This document shows positions 56,501-64,000 of a stretch of 64,000 nucleotides of DNA, in pieces. The DNA is taken from NCBI RefSeq assembly GCF_030504985.1, contig NZ_JASERU010000006.1, positions 124,001-188,000 on the forward strand. Reading direction: 5' to 3'. Position numbers and translations under genes: made by a program. The DNA is from Fulvimonas sp. R45 (GTDB lineage: Bacteria > Pseudomonadota > Gammaproteobacteria > Xanthomonadales > Rhodanobacteraceae). Below the pieces are notes generated by a model. That model was not told the DNA's origin and searched no databases. It saw only the letters and a list, made by a program, of their open reading frames with translations. Position 1 is the stretch's first letter; each line of letters starts with the position of its first letter.

Positions 56501-56723
56501 CCGCCTTCTTGCCGTTCTTGTCCGCCGCGGCGGCGCCGGTCGGGGCCTTGGCCTTCCGCGTGGCGGGCGACGCCGTCGCATCCTGCTGCGCGGCGGCCTG
56601 CGTCCCCGCGGCATTCGCCGGGGCACCCGGGCGTGGCGATGCCACGGCCGATGTCGCCACGACGGCGAGCAGCGACATCGAGATGGCGAATGACAAGGGA
56701 TGCTTGCGGTGTACGGTGGACAT
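53514..56723 (-). CDS. TonB-dependent receptor (putative chitosan/amino-sugar oligomer transporter)
   Basis: The 1,069-residue outer-membrane receptor has a signal peptide (FAISMSLLAVVATSAVA), a low-complexity linker, a plug domain (about 95-230, with RDAPNIQDSITAESIGQLPD, ITDALQRVTGVQINRD and VDVRGLPEVGTMLNGE) and a 22-strand barrel ending in FMVGIRGQW with the terminal aromatic. This large TonB type with the AESIGQLPD pattern is common for carbohydrate uptake in Xanthomonadales. GAGG lies upstream of ATG 56723. Substrate is inferred from the neighbouring exo-glucosaminidase, permease and glucokinase. No TonB/ExbB/ExbD genes are nearby. Confidence 0.92.
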   Translation of the reverse strand: MSTVHRKHPLSFAISMSLLAVVATSAVASPRPGAPANAAGTQAAAQQDATASPATRKAKAPTGAAAADKNGKKAVTLSAVNVVGVRASQMRAIELKRDAPNIQDSITAESIGQLPDVTITDALQRVTGVQINRDAGVGTTVDVRGLPEVGTMLNGEVFITADQIDSQQPDFTMLPATLFHGVDVIKSPTASTTDGGISGALDLHTYRPWDLPSGFTYSYSADGERGRTSSKWGPEANGLISYNDDGHWGLLVSADFSNTTRTNSNEGLDQYGTVLNGENAASAGGYNGFLTPWNGAPIPSRIVQNPDGSVDVNGDGKSDGVFMGSQDISLYDITTQRKRKSGNASFQMDLGGGFTFTSDYFYARQDQYDRNVGIQFNSTNWQGATYVPLQSRDTGRPVAGSYGTPEPGWDGMHLYTTQVYEKWPGDVESFSQITKKDSTAQNFNAQLDFDNGGPFTGSIRGIHDTARQSNVETDINISNSDGGLWPNVLKDGVPDDAVPPGTFIFPDQLGGNRVFNAHGLAQNTVPIVANFGGRNLTISMPPSLASQFADPNGWTMKTLESSGDYDRKVSLNALRFDGHYDFNDGIKLDFGVRNSIRHADNVGFTLVTPVYAGIGASDPGGCLVRYVGADVILNSGSCTAGNAQGYFRAGPISALQLPNTPSPLSSHWKEYANLLGSGITFWAVDPHAMDDPEAYWKSLYPDSQRQGEPGTTWAVGLKETSAYLQADFDGNIGSMPYSGNVGMRVIRTHLDVTQHLSGDPGAYGTEPADAGTAVTRRSYKDYLPSANFALDLTDSLKLRLAYSKNMMPLDLSTWGGGLQLNYSLVETPQGPLFRVAAGNSNGNPKLDPWRSTNYGASLEYYINSTSMLSLALFRINVQSFIKSGSVIDCTLPDEDGVVRNRCITITEPIQGTGNSIHGAEFDYRQGFTFLPGILSRTGIEVNATYAPSDSGETDLAGHKIPFQDNSTRSGNVILWYQDDRFQARVAYNYRSRRAVSEDVGGITGMEMYEAPQKYLDASISYKIDKYAELFVDGTNLTNEYQRYYLVWPDQPAHSNFSERMFMVGIRGQW

Positions 56724-56903
56724 GAGTCTTACCTCTTGGTTGATGTCTGCCGAGCCCCGGCGCCCCGCGATGCCTCGGCCCGCGGATGGCGCCTGTCCGT
56801 GGCGTGCCCTCGCAACGCCACCTCGATGCATCCGGCCGCGGCGTGGTGCGCCATGGCCTCTTCCACTGCGTATTTCCCCGCGGAGGCGTATCCCGCGTGT
56901 TGC

Positions 56904-57983
56904 CTAGCCCTGCCCCGCGCCCCGGCACGCGCCACGCCCGAGGTACCACCGTGCCGCGCCCAGCACGCCCTTGTGCCCGTGTTCGGTGACCCACACCGGA
57001 ACCTGCGACAGCAGCGCACGCACGCTCCGCCCGTGCAGGAACCGTTCCTCGAAATCGCTGCGCTCGAGCAGCGCGAACATGGAAGACAGGAAGCCGCCGG
57101 CCAGGTACACGCCGCCCGTGGCCATGAACGTCATGGCCACGCTGCCGGCGAAGCTCCCCAGCGAGGCGCAGAAGATATCCACGGCCTCCATGGCCTGCGC
57201 GTCGCTGCGCGCCGCGGCCGCCGCGGTGACGGCCGCGGGCGTCGCCAGCGCCGGCGCGGCCCCGCGCAATGCGCACAGCGCCGCATACACCGTCAGCAGG
57301 CCGGGGCCCGAGACGATGCGCTCGTACGCCACGTAGCCGCCCGCCGGCGCCAGGTGTGCGAGCACCTCGCGTTCGCGCAGCGAGTTCGGCGCGAAATCCG
57401 TCTGGCCGGCTTCCGTCGTCAGCACGTGGCCACCGGCCGCGCCGGGCAGGCGCACGGCCGCGCCCAGGCCGGTGCCCGGCCCGATCACCAGGACCGGGCC
57501 TTCGACCCGGGTGTCGGGCCCGCACAGCAGGCGGGCATCGGCGGGCGGGGAGCCGTCGAAGGCGTATCCCAGCGCCTCGAAATCGTTGAGGGCGGCGATA
57601 TCGTCCAGCGCCAGCGCCCGGCGCACCCGCGACAGGCGGATCGGCCAGGCGGAGTTGTCGTTCACCACCTCGTCGCCGATCACCTGGCCGGCGCAGGCGA
57701 GCACGCAGTGCCGCACCGCGGTTTTCGCGTCGCCGTCGAGGAAGGCCTGCAACAGTTCGGCCAGCCCCCGGAAGTCCGCGCAGGCGAGCTTGCGATAGGC
57801 GAGCACCTCGGCCTCGCGCCCCCCGCCGTGCGGGGCCCGCAACAGCGCGACGCGGGCATACGTGCCGCCGACGTCCGCCGCAAGGAACGGTTGCGCCGGG
57901 ACACCCGCCGGTCGATCCCGATAGTCGATTGCCGCGTTCACCGTGCCTCCCCGCACTGGAACGGGCACCAGATTGCGAGTCAT
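56904..57983 (-). CDS. glk: Glucokinase (Glk family, PF02685)
   Basis: The 359-residue kinase has the ASKHA nucleotide loop FLAADVGGTYARVALL, the substrate segment ALNDFEALGYAF, the second phosphate loop VIGPGTGLGAA, and TEAGQTDFAPNS where E. coli Glk has EGGHVDFAP. The last difference (Gln for His, Ala for Gly) touches the sugar-contact loop and could reflect glucosamine use; this is speculative. It acts in the cytosol. ATG 57983 has GGTGA four bases upstream; a TTG at 57998 is in frame. It is the first gene of the minus-strand locus, with a palindromic operator over its start. Confidence 0.9.
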   Translation of the reverse strand: MTRNLVPVPVRGGTVNAAIDYRDRPAGVPAQPFLAADVGGTYARVALLRAPHGGGREAEVLAYRKLACADFRGLAELLQAFLDGDAKTAVRHCVLACAGQVIGDEVVNDNSAWPIRLSRVRRALALDDIAALNDFEALGYAFDGSPPADARLLCGPDTRVEGPVLVIGPGTGLGAAVRLPGAAGGHVLTTEAGQTDFAPNSLREREVLAHLAPAGGYVAYERIVSGPGLLTVYAALCALRGAAPALATPAAVTAAAAARSDAQAMEAVDIFCASLGSFAGSVAMTFMATGGVYLAGGFLSSMFALLERSDFEERFLHGRSVRALLSQVPVWVTEHGHKGVLGAARWYLGRGACRGAGQG

Positions 57984-57998
57984 TGTCACCGGTGTCAA
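57983..57998. promoter_or_regulatory. Candidate LacI-family operator at the head of the locus
   Basis: TTGTCACCGGTGTCAA is a 16-bp near-perfect palindrome (central CACCGGTG exact, arms TTG/CAA exact, one symmetric mismatch pair). The centre CG and TGNCA-type arms are typical of LacI-family sites. It overlaps the glucokinase start region, where binding would block transcription or initiation of the whole locus. Confidence 0.6.
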
Positions 57999-58309
57999 CT
58001 TGCGATGCAGAAGGAAGAGATATTGTAGAAATATGGCTTAATCAATTGATATACAAAATATTAAAATTCGAATACGCGGGTACTTAAACAACATAATCCC
58101 GCATCGCATCATTTCGGTGGTGTAGACAAGTACCGGCCCGCCATCCCGGCGTCCAGCCGCCTCACCATCCATCGTTCCTGCAACGGGCAACCTCGCCCGA
58201 CGTCCGGCACAGCCGCATCGCGAAATGGTATTTAAAGATCATTGACATGCTTTTGTTATCTTGATATCAGTACGTCCACGGGCCATCCGTATCTCTTGGG
58301 GGAGTTGAC
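57999..58309. other. A/T-rich divergent regulatory region
   Basis: This gap separates the glucokinase locus from a divergent TonB receptor gene. Its first 120 bases are strikingly A/T-rich for this genome (for example 58010-58080), as expected for promoters. Toward the receptor, TTGACA near 58242 followed after 17 bases by TATCAG is a possible promoter. No gene is seen. Confidence 0.5.
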
Positions 58310-60607
58310 GTGGACATGTATCGCTCGCCGTACGCACGCCGCTGCATCTGCCTGGCCGTCGCCATGGCATTGGCCGCTCCCGCGCTCCTGCGCGCCCAGG
58401 ACAACGACGGTGGCCAGGCCGCGGCACCGCCCGCCGCCGGCACGACCCGCCGGCATGCCGCGGGCTCGCAGGCCGACGATGGCAAGACCACGCGCCTGGC
58501 CACGATCATCGTGACCGCCGACAAGCGCAGCGAGCCGCTGCAGAGCGTGCCGATGGCGGTGTCGGTGCTGACCCAGACCCAGCTCGACCGCCAGGGCGCC
58601 ACCAGCTTCAGCGACTACGTCGGCCAGGTGCCCGGCCTCAACGCGATCTCTTCCGGCGAGGGCTGGACCCAGCTGGTGCTGCGCGGCATCACCTCGGGCA
58701 GCCACCAGCCCAACGCCACCGTGGGTACCTACATCGACGACTCGCCGTACGGCTCCAGCACGATCTATGCGGCGGGCAGCATGCTCACGCCCGACATCGA
58801 TCCCAGCGACCTGGACCACATCGAGGTGCTGCGCGGGCCGCAGGGCACGCTGTACGGGTCGAACACGCTGGGCGGCCTGGTCAAGTTCGTCACCACGCCG
58901 CCCGACACCACCGAGGCCAGCGCCCATGTCGGCGTCGACGCCAGCAGCGTGTCCGGCGGCGGCAACGGCTTCGGCACGCACGCCACGGTGAACATCCCGC
59001 TGGTGAAGGACACCCTGGGCCTGCGCGTCAACGCCTACGCGCGCACCGACCCCGGCTACATCGACAACGTCTCCACCGGCCAGACCGAGGTGAACGAGGC
59101 CACAGTCCGCGGCGGCCGCGCACAACTGCTCTGGACGCCGAGCGACAAGGTCTCGCTGCGCTTCTCCGCGCTGGCGCAGAACCTGGGCAGCGACGGCCTG
59201 GCCAACGGCGGCATCGACATCGATCCGGCCACCATCCGGCCGGTCCACGGCTGGGACAAGCAGGCGCGCGCCGCCGGCACCGGCCTGTTCAAGGTGAAGT
59301 ACCGCCTCTACGACCTCACCGCCAGCGTCGACATGGGCTGGGGCAAGCTGGTCTCCACCACCAGCTACGGCACGCTGCGGCTGAACGAGAACGTCGACTA
59401 CACCGCCGCGTACGGGCCATTGCTCAACCCGATGTTCGGCCTGTCCGACGGCGGCTATTCGGAGGCGCAGTCGATCGCGCTGAACAAGGTCACGCAAGAG
59501 CTGCGCCTGCAGTCGCCGAAGGAGCAGACCTGGGAATGGCGCACCGGCCTGTTCTTCACCCACGAACGCACCGTGGACCTGCAGGACATGGCGACCTTCG
59601 ATGCGGGCACGGGCACGCCCATCGCCTTGCCCACCCTCCTGCACGTCTCGGTGGGGCCGGCGCTGTTCACCGAGTGGGCCGGCTACGGCGACCTGACCTG
59701 GCATGCCACCGACCGCTTCAGCGTGCTGGTCGGCGCCCGCTACAGCGACGACCGCACCACCTATACGCAGGCCAACACCGGCCTGCTGATCGGCGATGCC
59801 GGCTTCACCCTGCGCAGCAGCGACCAGCCGGTCACCTACCTGTTCAATCCCAGCTACAAGTTCGGCGACGACACGATGGCCTACCTGCGCGTGGCCTCCG
59901 GCTTTCGCCCGGGCGGCGCCAACGTCGGCGTGTCGCCGGGCATGGGCGCGCCGCTGACCTTCGACCCGGACAAGCTGGTGAACTACGAGCTGGGCCTGAA
60001 GACGATGCTGCTGGACGGGCGCATGAGCCTGGACATGGACGCCTTCTACATCGACTGGTCCAAGGTGCAGCTCACCTCGACCGTGAACGGCATCAGCTTC
60101 CTCGGCAACGGCGGCAAGGCGGTCAGCAAGGGCTTCGAGGCCAGCCTGCGCTACCACCCGGCGAGCGGCCTCACGCTGTGGGCGAACGCCTCCTACACCG
60201 CCGCACGGCTCGCCGAGGACAACCCGGCCGGCAGCGTCTACGGCCTCAAGGGCAATCCCCTGCCCTACGTGCCGAAGTGGAACGCCAACCTGGGCGCCGA
60301 CTACAACTTCCCGCTCGGCAGCTGGTCCGGCTTCGTGGGCGGCAACTTCAGCTATGTCGGCCGCCGCGCCGCGGAGTTCAACCAGGTGCCCGCGCCGCGG
60401 GTCTACCTGCCCTCGTACAACAACATCAACCTGTACGCGGGGGTGAACTTCGGCGACTGGATGTTCAAGGTCTACGCCAAGAACCTGGCCAACCGCCACG
60501 GCATCACCTCGGTGTGGCCGGAGACGCTGAACCCGATGGGCAGCCCGTACAACGCCACGCTGCAGACGCCACGCACCATCGGCGTGTCCGCCAGCGTGGA
60601 TTTCTGA
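58310..60607 (+). CDS. TonB-dependent receptor
   Basis: The 765-residue outer-membrane receptor has a signal peptide (ICLAVAMALAAPALLRAQ), a TonB-box-like start (LATIIVTADKR), a plug domain (SVPMAVSVLTQTQLDRQG to VLRGPQGTLYGSNTLGGLVKFVT, about 70-200) and a beta-barrel ending in a phenylalanine (SASVDF). It is the smaller siderophore/other-substrate type rather than the 1,000-residue carbohydrate type. GTG 58310 is favoured with GGAG five bases upstream; ATG 58316 is the alternative. It heads a plus-strand set with a serine hydrolase, dipeptide epimerase and POT transporter, so its ligand may be a peptide; this is inference. Confidence 0.92.
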   Translation: MDMYRSPYARRCICLAVAMALAAPALLRAQDNDGGQAAAPPAAGTTRRHAAGSQADDGKTTRLATIIVTADKRSEPLQSVPMAVSVLTQTQLDRQGATSFSDYVGQVPGLNAISSGEGWTQLVLRGITSGSHQPNATVGTYIDDSPYGSSTIYAAGSMLTPDIDPSDLDHIEVLRGPQGTLYGSNTLGGLVKFVTTPPDTTEASAHVGVDASSVSGGGNGFGTHATVNIPLVKDTLGLRVNAYARTDPGYIDNVSTGQTEVNEATVRGGRAQLLWTPSDKVSLRFSALAQNLGSDGLANGGIDIDPATIRPVHGWDKQARAAGTGLFKVKYRLYDLTASVDMGWGKLVSTTSYGTLRLNENVDYTAAYGPLLNPMFGLSDGGYSEAQSIALNKVTQELRLQSPKEQTWEWRTGLFFTHERTVDLQDMATFDAGTGTPIALPTLLHVSVGPALFTEWAGYGDLTWHATDRFSVLVGARYSDDRTTYTQANTGLLIGDAGFTLRSSDQPVTYLFNPSYKFGDDTMAYLRVASGFRPGGANVGVSPGMGAPLTFDPDKLVNYELGLKTMLLDGRMSLDMDAFYIDWSKVQLTSTVNGISFLGNGGKAVSKGFEASLRYHPASGLTLWANASYTAARLAEDNPAGSVYGLKGNPLPYVPKWNANLGADYNFPLGSWSGFVGGNFSYVGRRAAEFNQVPAPRVYLPSYNNINLYAGVNFGDWMFKVYAKNLANRHGITSVWPETLNPMGSPYNATLQTPRTIGVSASVDF

Positions 60608-60644
60608 GCCGGCCCCTGCTTCCGCATACCACGGGGATCCCCGC

Positions 60645-62642
60645 ATGAACCGAGCATTGAAGGGCCTGGCCGCCTTCCTCGCCAGCCTCGGCCTGGGCGC
60701 GGTGCTGGCCCAGCCGGCGCCCGCGCCCGCCGGCAGCGTGCCATCGGCGGCGGACGCGCCGGCGTTGGCGGACACCGCACCGGCGCTGACCGCGCAGGAC
60801 CTCGGCGCGTTCTTCGACGGCCTGATGCCGTACGCGCTGCGCCGCAACGACATCGCCGGCGGCGTGGTGGCGGTGGTCAAGGACGGCCGGCTGCTGTTCG
60901 CCCGCGGCTACGGCTATGCGGACCTGGCCAGGCGGACGCCGGTCTCTGCCGGCGGCACCCTGTTCCGGCCCGGCTCCACCTCCAAGCTGTTCACCTGGAC
61001 CGCGGTGATGCAGCTGGTCGAACAGGGCAAGCTGGACCTGGACCGCGACGTCAACGCCTACCTCGATTTCCGGATCCCGCCCTACCAGGGCAAGCCGGTC
61101 ACCCTGCGCGAGCTGATGACGCACACGCCGGGCTTCGAGGACGTGACCCGCGACCTGATGCCGGCCACGCCCGACCAGTTGGACCTCGGGCGTTACCTGA
61201 AGACGCACCTGCCCGCGCGCATCTTCCCGCCGGGCGAGCTGGTGGCCTATTCCAACTACGGCTGCGGCCTGGCCGGCTACATCGTGCAGCGCGTGTCCGG
61301 CCAGCCGTACGCGCAGTACGTCGAGCAGCACGTCCTGAAGCCGCTGGGGATGGACCATTCCAGCTTCGAGCAGCCGCTGCCGCCGGCGCTGGCGCCGCTG
61401 ATGTCGAAAGGCTACCAACGCGCGTCGGACGGCACGCCGCAACCGTTCGAGCTGGTCGATCCCGCACCCGCCGGTGCGCTGAGCGCCACCGCGACGGACA
61501 TGGCGAAGTTCATGATCGCCCAGTTGCAGGATGGCCGTTACGGCGACGTGGAGATCCTCAAGCCGGCCACCGCGCAGCTGATGCACAGCCCGCAGTACGC
61601 GCCGGCGCCGGGCATGCCCGGCTTCGACCTCGGCTTCTACCAGGAAGACCGCAACGGCCTGCGCATCATCGGCCATGCCGGCGACACCATGGCGTTCCAC
61701 AGCGACCTGCACCTGTTGCTGGACAAGGGCGTGGGCCTGTTCCTGTCCTTCAACAGCGCCGGCAATCCCGAGGCCGGCGGCACGCTGACCTTGCGCCGCG
61801 CGATCTTCCATGCCTTCCTCGACCGTTATTTCCCGGCGCCACCGCCGGCGCGGGCGCCGCTGCCGGCCAGCGCGAAGGCCGACGCGGCGAAGGTGGCCGG
61901 CTGGTACCGGAGTACCCGCCGCAACGACAGCGCGCTGAAGCTGTTCGACCTGCTCTCGCAGTTCCGGGTCGCCGCGGCGGCGGACGGCACGCTCACCGTG
62001 TCGCCGATGCTGGTCGACACCGCCGGCCGGCCGCTGCGCTGGCGCGAGGTCGCGCCGCTGCAGTACCGAGAGGTGAACGGCCGCGACCGGCTGCGCTTCG
62101 TCGCCGGTGCGGACGGCCGCATCCGCTACTGGACCACCACCTACATCCCCGCCGTGATGCTGTTCCAGCGCGTGCCGGCCGCGCACGCCAAGGGCGCCGT
62201 GCTGCCGCTCGCCGGGCTGGCGCTGCTGCTCGTGCTGCTGGCGCTGGCCGGCTGGGGACTGGGCCGCTGGCTGCGCCGCCGTTACGGCGCCGGGCTGGAA
62301 CTGCCGCCGGCCCTGCGTCGCACGCGCCTGTACTCGCGGCTGGGCGCGCTGGCGCTGCTGCTCGACCTGCTCGGCTGGTTCGTGCTGCTGGGTTCCATCG
62401 GCACGCATCCGTCCCTGCTGCTGCAAGGCGCCGCGGCGCCGTGGATGACCGTGCTCTACGTGCTCGGCGTGGTCGCGCTGCTCGGCGTGCTGGCGATCGT
62501 GCTGCATGCCGTGAACGGCTGGCGGCTGGGCGGGCGTGGCCTGCGCGTGCGGCTGGGCGAGAGCGTGCTCGCGCTCGCCGCGCTCTACCTCGGCTGGTTC
62601 ATCCTGGCGTTCGGGCTGGTCAGCTTCAACACGCATTTCTGA
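60645..62642 (+). CDS. Secreted serine hydrolase (beta-lactamase/class C-like) with membrane tail
   Basis: The 665-residue protein has a signal peptide (GLAAFLASLGLGAVLAQ), a class-C beta-lactamase/D-alanyl-peptidase fold with S111-x-x-K114 (GSTSK), Y202-S-N (AYSNYG) and a C-terminal HAG motif (IIGHAGDTMAFHS), then a beta-rich region and four transmembrane helices (about 525-665). The active site faces the periplasm. Family members include D-aminopeptidases, D-Ala-D-Ala peptidases and esterases; resistance to beta-lactams is not implied. It lies 37 bases after the TonB receptor and 9 before the epimerase. Confidence 0.88.
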   Translation: MNRALKGLAAFLASLGLGAVLAQPAPAPAGSVPSAADAPALADTAPALTAQDLGAFFDGLMPYALRRNDIAGGVVAVVKDGRLLFARGYGYADLARRTPVSAGGTLFRPGSTSKLFTWTAVMQLVEQGKLDLDRDVNAYLDFRIPPYQGKPVTLRELMTHTPGFEDVTRDLMPATPDQLDLGRYLKTHLPARIFPPGELVAYSNYGCGLAGYIVQRVSGQPYAQYVEQHVLKPLGMDHSSFEQPLPPALAPLMSKGYQRASDGTPQPFELVDPAPAGALSATATDMAKFMIAQLQDGRYGDVEILKPATAQLMHSPQYAPAPGMPGFDLGFYQEDRNGLRIIGHAGDTMAFHSDLHLLLDKGVGLFLSFNSAGNPEAGGTLTLRRAIFHAFLDRYFPAPPPARAPLPASAKADAAKVAGWYRSTRRNDSALKLFDLLSQFRVAAAADGTLTVSPMLVDTAGRPLRWREVAPLQYREVNGRDRLRFVAGADGRIRYWTTTYIPAVMLFQRVPAAHAKGAVLPLAGLALLLVLLALAGWGLGRWLRRRYGAGLELPPALRRTRLYSRLGALALLLDLLGWFVLLGSIGTHPSLLLQGAAAPWMTVLYVLGVVALLGVLAIVLHAVNGWRLGGRGLRVRLGESVLALAALYLGWFILAFGLVSFNTHF

Positions 62643-62651
62643 CCGGGAGCC

Positions 62652-63683
62652 ATGATGACTCGCGACCGCCACCCGCCACTCACGCTGAGCGCGCACATCG
62701 AGAAGCTTCCGCTCAAGCAGCCTTTCCACATCACCGGCTACACCTTCACCGCCTGCGACGCGCTGGTGGTAAGCCTGCACGACGGCGAGTTCACCGGCCA
62801 GGGCGAAGGGCTGGGCGTCTACTACCGCGACGACACGCCCGCCGCGATGCTGCAGCAGGTCGAACGCCTGTGCGGACGCATCGAGCGCGGCATGACGCGC
62901 GAAGAATTGCTGGAACTGCTGCCCGCCGGCGGCGCGCGCAACGCGGTGGATTGCGCGCTATGGGACCTCGAGGCAAAGCGCGGCCACACCTCGGTCTGGC
63001 AGCTCGCCGGGCTATCCCGGCCGGCCTCGCTGCTGACCACCTATACGCTGAGCGCCGACGCGCCGGACGAAGTGGGCGAAGCGGCGCGCGACTACGCACG
63101 CCAGGGCGCACGCGCGCTCAAGCTCAAGCTCAAGGACGACCACCTCAACGCCGAGCGCGTGCGCGCGGTGCGCGCGGCCTGCCCGGGCGCGTGGCTGATG
63201 GTGGACGCCAACCAGGGCCTCACCCGCGAGACGCTGATGCAGATGCTGCCGACCTTCGTGGAAGCCGGCGTGGCGGTGGTCGAGCAACCCTTCCCGGTCG
63301 GCCGCGAGGCATGGTTCGACGGGCTGCACTACCCGGTGCCGCTGGCCGCCGACGAGAGCGTGCAGGACCGCGCCGACCTGGCCGGCCTCGACGGCCGCGT
63401 GCAGGTGATCAACATCAAGCTGGACAAGTGCGGCGGCCTCACCGCCGGGCTGGCGATGGCGCGCGAGGCGCAGCGGCGCGGCTTCCGCCTGATGGTGGGC
63501 AACATGGGCGGCTCGTCGCTGTCGATGGGGCCGGCCTTCGTGCTCGGTTCGCTGTGCTCGGTGGTCGATCTGGACGGCCCGATGTTCATCCAGGCCGACC
63601 GCGAACCCGGGGTAAGCTACCGCGACGGGCACATCCGGTGCCCCGACGGGATCTGGGGCGGACCGTGCGCCTTGCCCGCATGA
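62652..63683 (+). CDS. Dipeptide epimerase (enolase superfamily, MLE subgroup)
   Basis: The 343-residue protein is an enolase-superfamily barrel enzyme of the muconate lactonizing subgroup. Lysine motif LKLKLK at residues 156-161 gives the K-x-K base; metal ligands are in MVDANQG, VVEQP and AADES; the opposite lysine is in INIKLDKCGG. This arrangement and the MGGSSLSMGPAF loop fit L-Ala-D/L-Glu or related dipeptide epimerases, which recycle murein peptides or scavenge D-amino-acid dipeptides in the cytosol. ATG 62652 and ATG 62655 are both possible behind GGGAG. The POT transporter follows. Confidence 0.88.
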   Translation: MMTRDRHPPLTLSAHIEKLPLKQPFHITGYTFTACDALVVSLHDGEFTGQGEGLGVYYRDDTPAAMLQQVERLCGRIERGMTREELLELLPAGGARNAVDCALWDLEAKRGHTSVWQLAGLSRPASLLTTYTLSADAPDEVGEAARDYARQGARALKLKLKDDHLNAERVRAVRAACPGAWLMVDANQGLTRETLMQMLPTFVEAGVAVVEQPFPVGREAWFDGLHYPVPLAADESVQDRADLAGLDGRVQVINIKLDKCGGLTAGLAMAREAQRRGFRLMVGNMGGSSLSMGPAFVLGSLCSVVDLDGPMFIQADREPGVSYRDGHIRCPDGIWGGPCALPA

Positions 63684-63705
63684 GCTCCCCGGAGGACCGC
63701 CGCCC

Positions 63706-64000
63706 ATGACCGACGCCCGGCCGCCCGTGCGCGAACGCCGCTTCCTCGGCCACCCGCTCGGCCTCAGCGTGCTGTTCCTCACCGAGATGTGGGAGATGTT
63801 CTCCTTCTTCGGCATGCGCGCGCTGCTGGTCTACTACATGACCCTGCGGCTGGACTTCGGGCAGGCCTACGCCTCGCTGGTCTACGGCGCCTACGCCGCC
63901 TTCGTCTACTTCACGCCGGTGTTCGGCGGCATGGTGGCGGACCGCTGGCTGGGCAAGCGCCGCTCCGTGCTGATCGGCGCCACCACCATGGCGCTGGGCC
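63706..64000 (+). CDS. POT/PTR2-family peptide transporter, N-terminal part
   Basis: The 98 codons in the window begin a proton-coupled oligopeptide transporter: MWEMFSFFGMRALLVYYM holds the ExxER-like region of helix 1, and GGMVADRWLGKRRSVLIG is the loop between helices 2 and 3. It would bring di- and tripeptides across the inner membrane. GGAGGA lies upstream of ATG 63706. It follows the dipeptide epimerase by 22 bases, so the imported dipeptides may be the epimerase substrate. The window ends inside the gene. Confidence 0.88.
   Translation, partial: MTDARPPVRERRFLGHPLGLSVLFLTEMWEMFSFFGMRALLVYYMTLRLDFGQAYASLVYGAYAAFVYFTPVFGGMVADRWLGKRRSVLIGATTMALG

Noticed and set aside
54459-56693. A plus-strand frame of 744 codons opposite the TonB receptor gene
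   Set aside because: Antisense shadow with biased composition and no recognisable domain; the receptor frame has signal peptide, plug and barrel motifs.
60645-62642. Beta-lactamase resistance gene
   Set aside because: The SxxK/YxN/HxG set is shared by many D-peptidases and esterases; the membrane tail and the epimerase/POT context argue for peptide metabolism, and resistance cannot be inferred.

Overview
The window comes from a very GC-rich gammaproteobacterium. The gene content (FabV-type enoyl reductase, methylthioinosine phosphorylase next to nagZ and hpt, large TonB-dependent receptors, a cyclic beta-1,2-glucan synthase, a YdeP-type molybdoenzyme) fits the Xanthomonadales, most likely the Rhodanobacteraceae (Rhodanobacter/Dyella/Luteibacter-like). 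That placement is an inference from family content, not a database result. No rRNA, tRNA or CRISPR array was seen.

Layout. 1-3.1 kb: a tight operon of a CYTH-domain protein (partial), nagZ, hpt, an FMN reductase and a methylthioinosine/methylthioadenosine phosphorylase, joining murein recycling and purine/MTA salvage. 3.2-6.7 kb: cold-shock protein with its own terminator, a Tat-type glycosylasparaginase overlapping cutC, and fabV. 6.7-10.6 kb: three minus-strand genes (ABC exporter, acyltransferase, YigZ/IMPACT) and a 268-bp MITE-like element with terminal and nested internal inverted repeats; it supplies the yigZ stop codon. 10.8-23.1 kb: an approximately 2,886-residue NdvB-type glucan synthase, then HAD hydrolase, transaldolase and phosphoglucomutase. 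23.2-27.8 kb: a YdeP-type molybdopterin oxidoreductase and divergent fdhD, separated by a complete IS4-family insertion sequence with a 10-bp target duplication.

27.9-35.8 kb: a DyP peroxidase, a flavin disulfide-reductase homologue lacking one redox cysteine, a stand-alone glycoamylase-domain protein, and a divergent 1,293-residue GH94 protein colinear with the C-terminal half of NdvB. With pgm this makes a coherent beta-1,2-glucan synthesis and phosphorolysis gene set. 36-38 kb: a secreted protein of unknown function and an exported peroxiredoxin. 38.3-44.3 kb: a small cysteine-rich membrane protein and a czcCBA-like heavy-metal RND efflux operon. 44.5-47.1 kb: a secreted NTF2-like protein, an M56 metallopeptidase and a BlaI-type repressor whose promoter lies between two matching operator palindromes.

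47.3-58 kb: a sulfotransferase, then a minus-strand locus reading glucokinase, TonB-dependent receptor, APC permease, GH2 exo-beta-D-glucosaminidase and LacI regulator. It looks like a chitosan/glucosamine-oligomer utilization locus with a palindromic operator at its head. 58.3-64 kb: TonB-dependent receptor, secreted serine hydrolase with a membrane tail, dipeptide epimerase and POT peptide transporter (cut by the window end), suggesting uptake and processing of peptides that contain D-amino acids.
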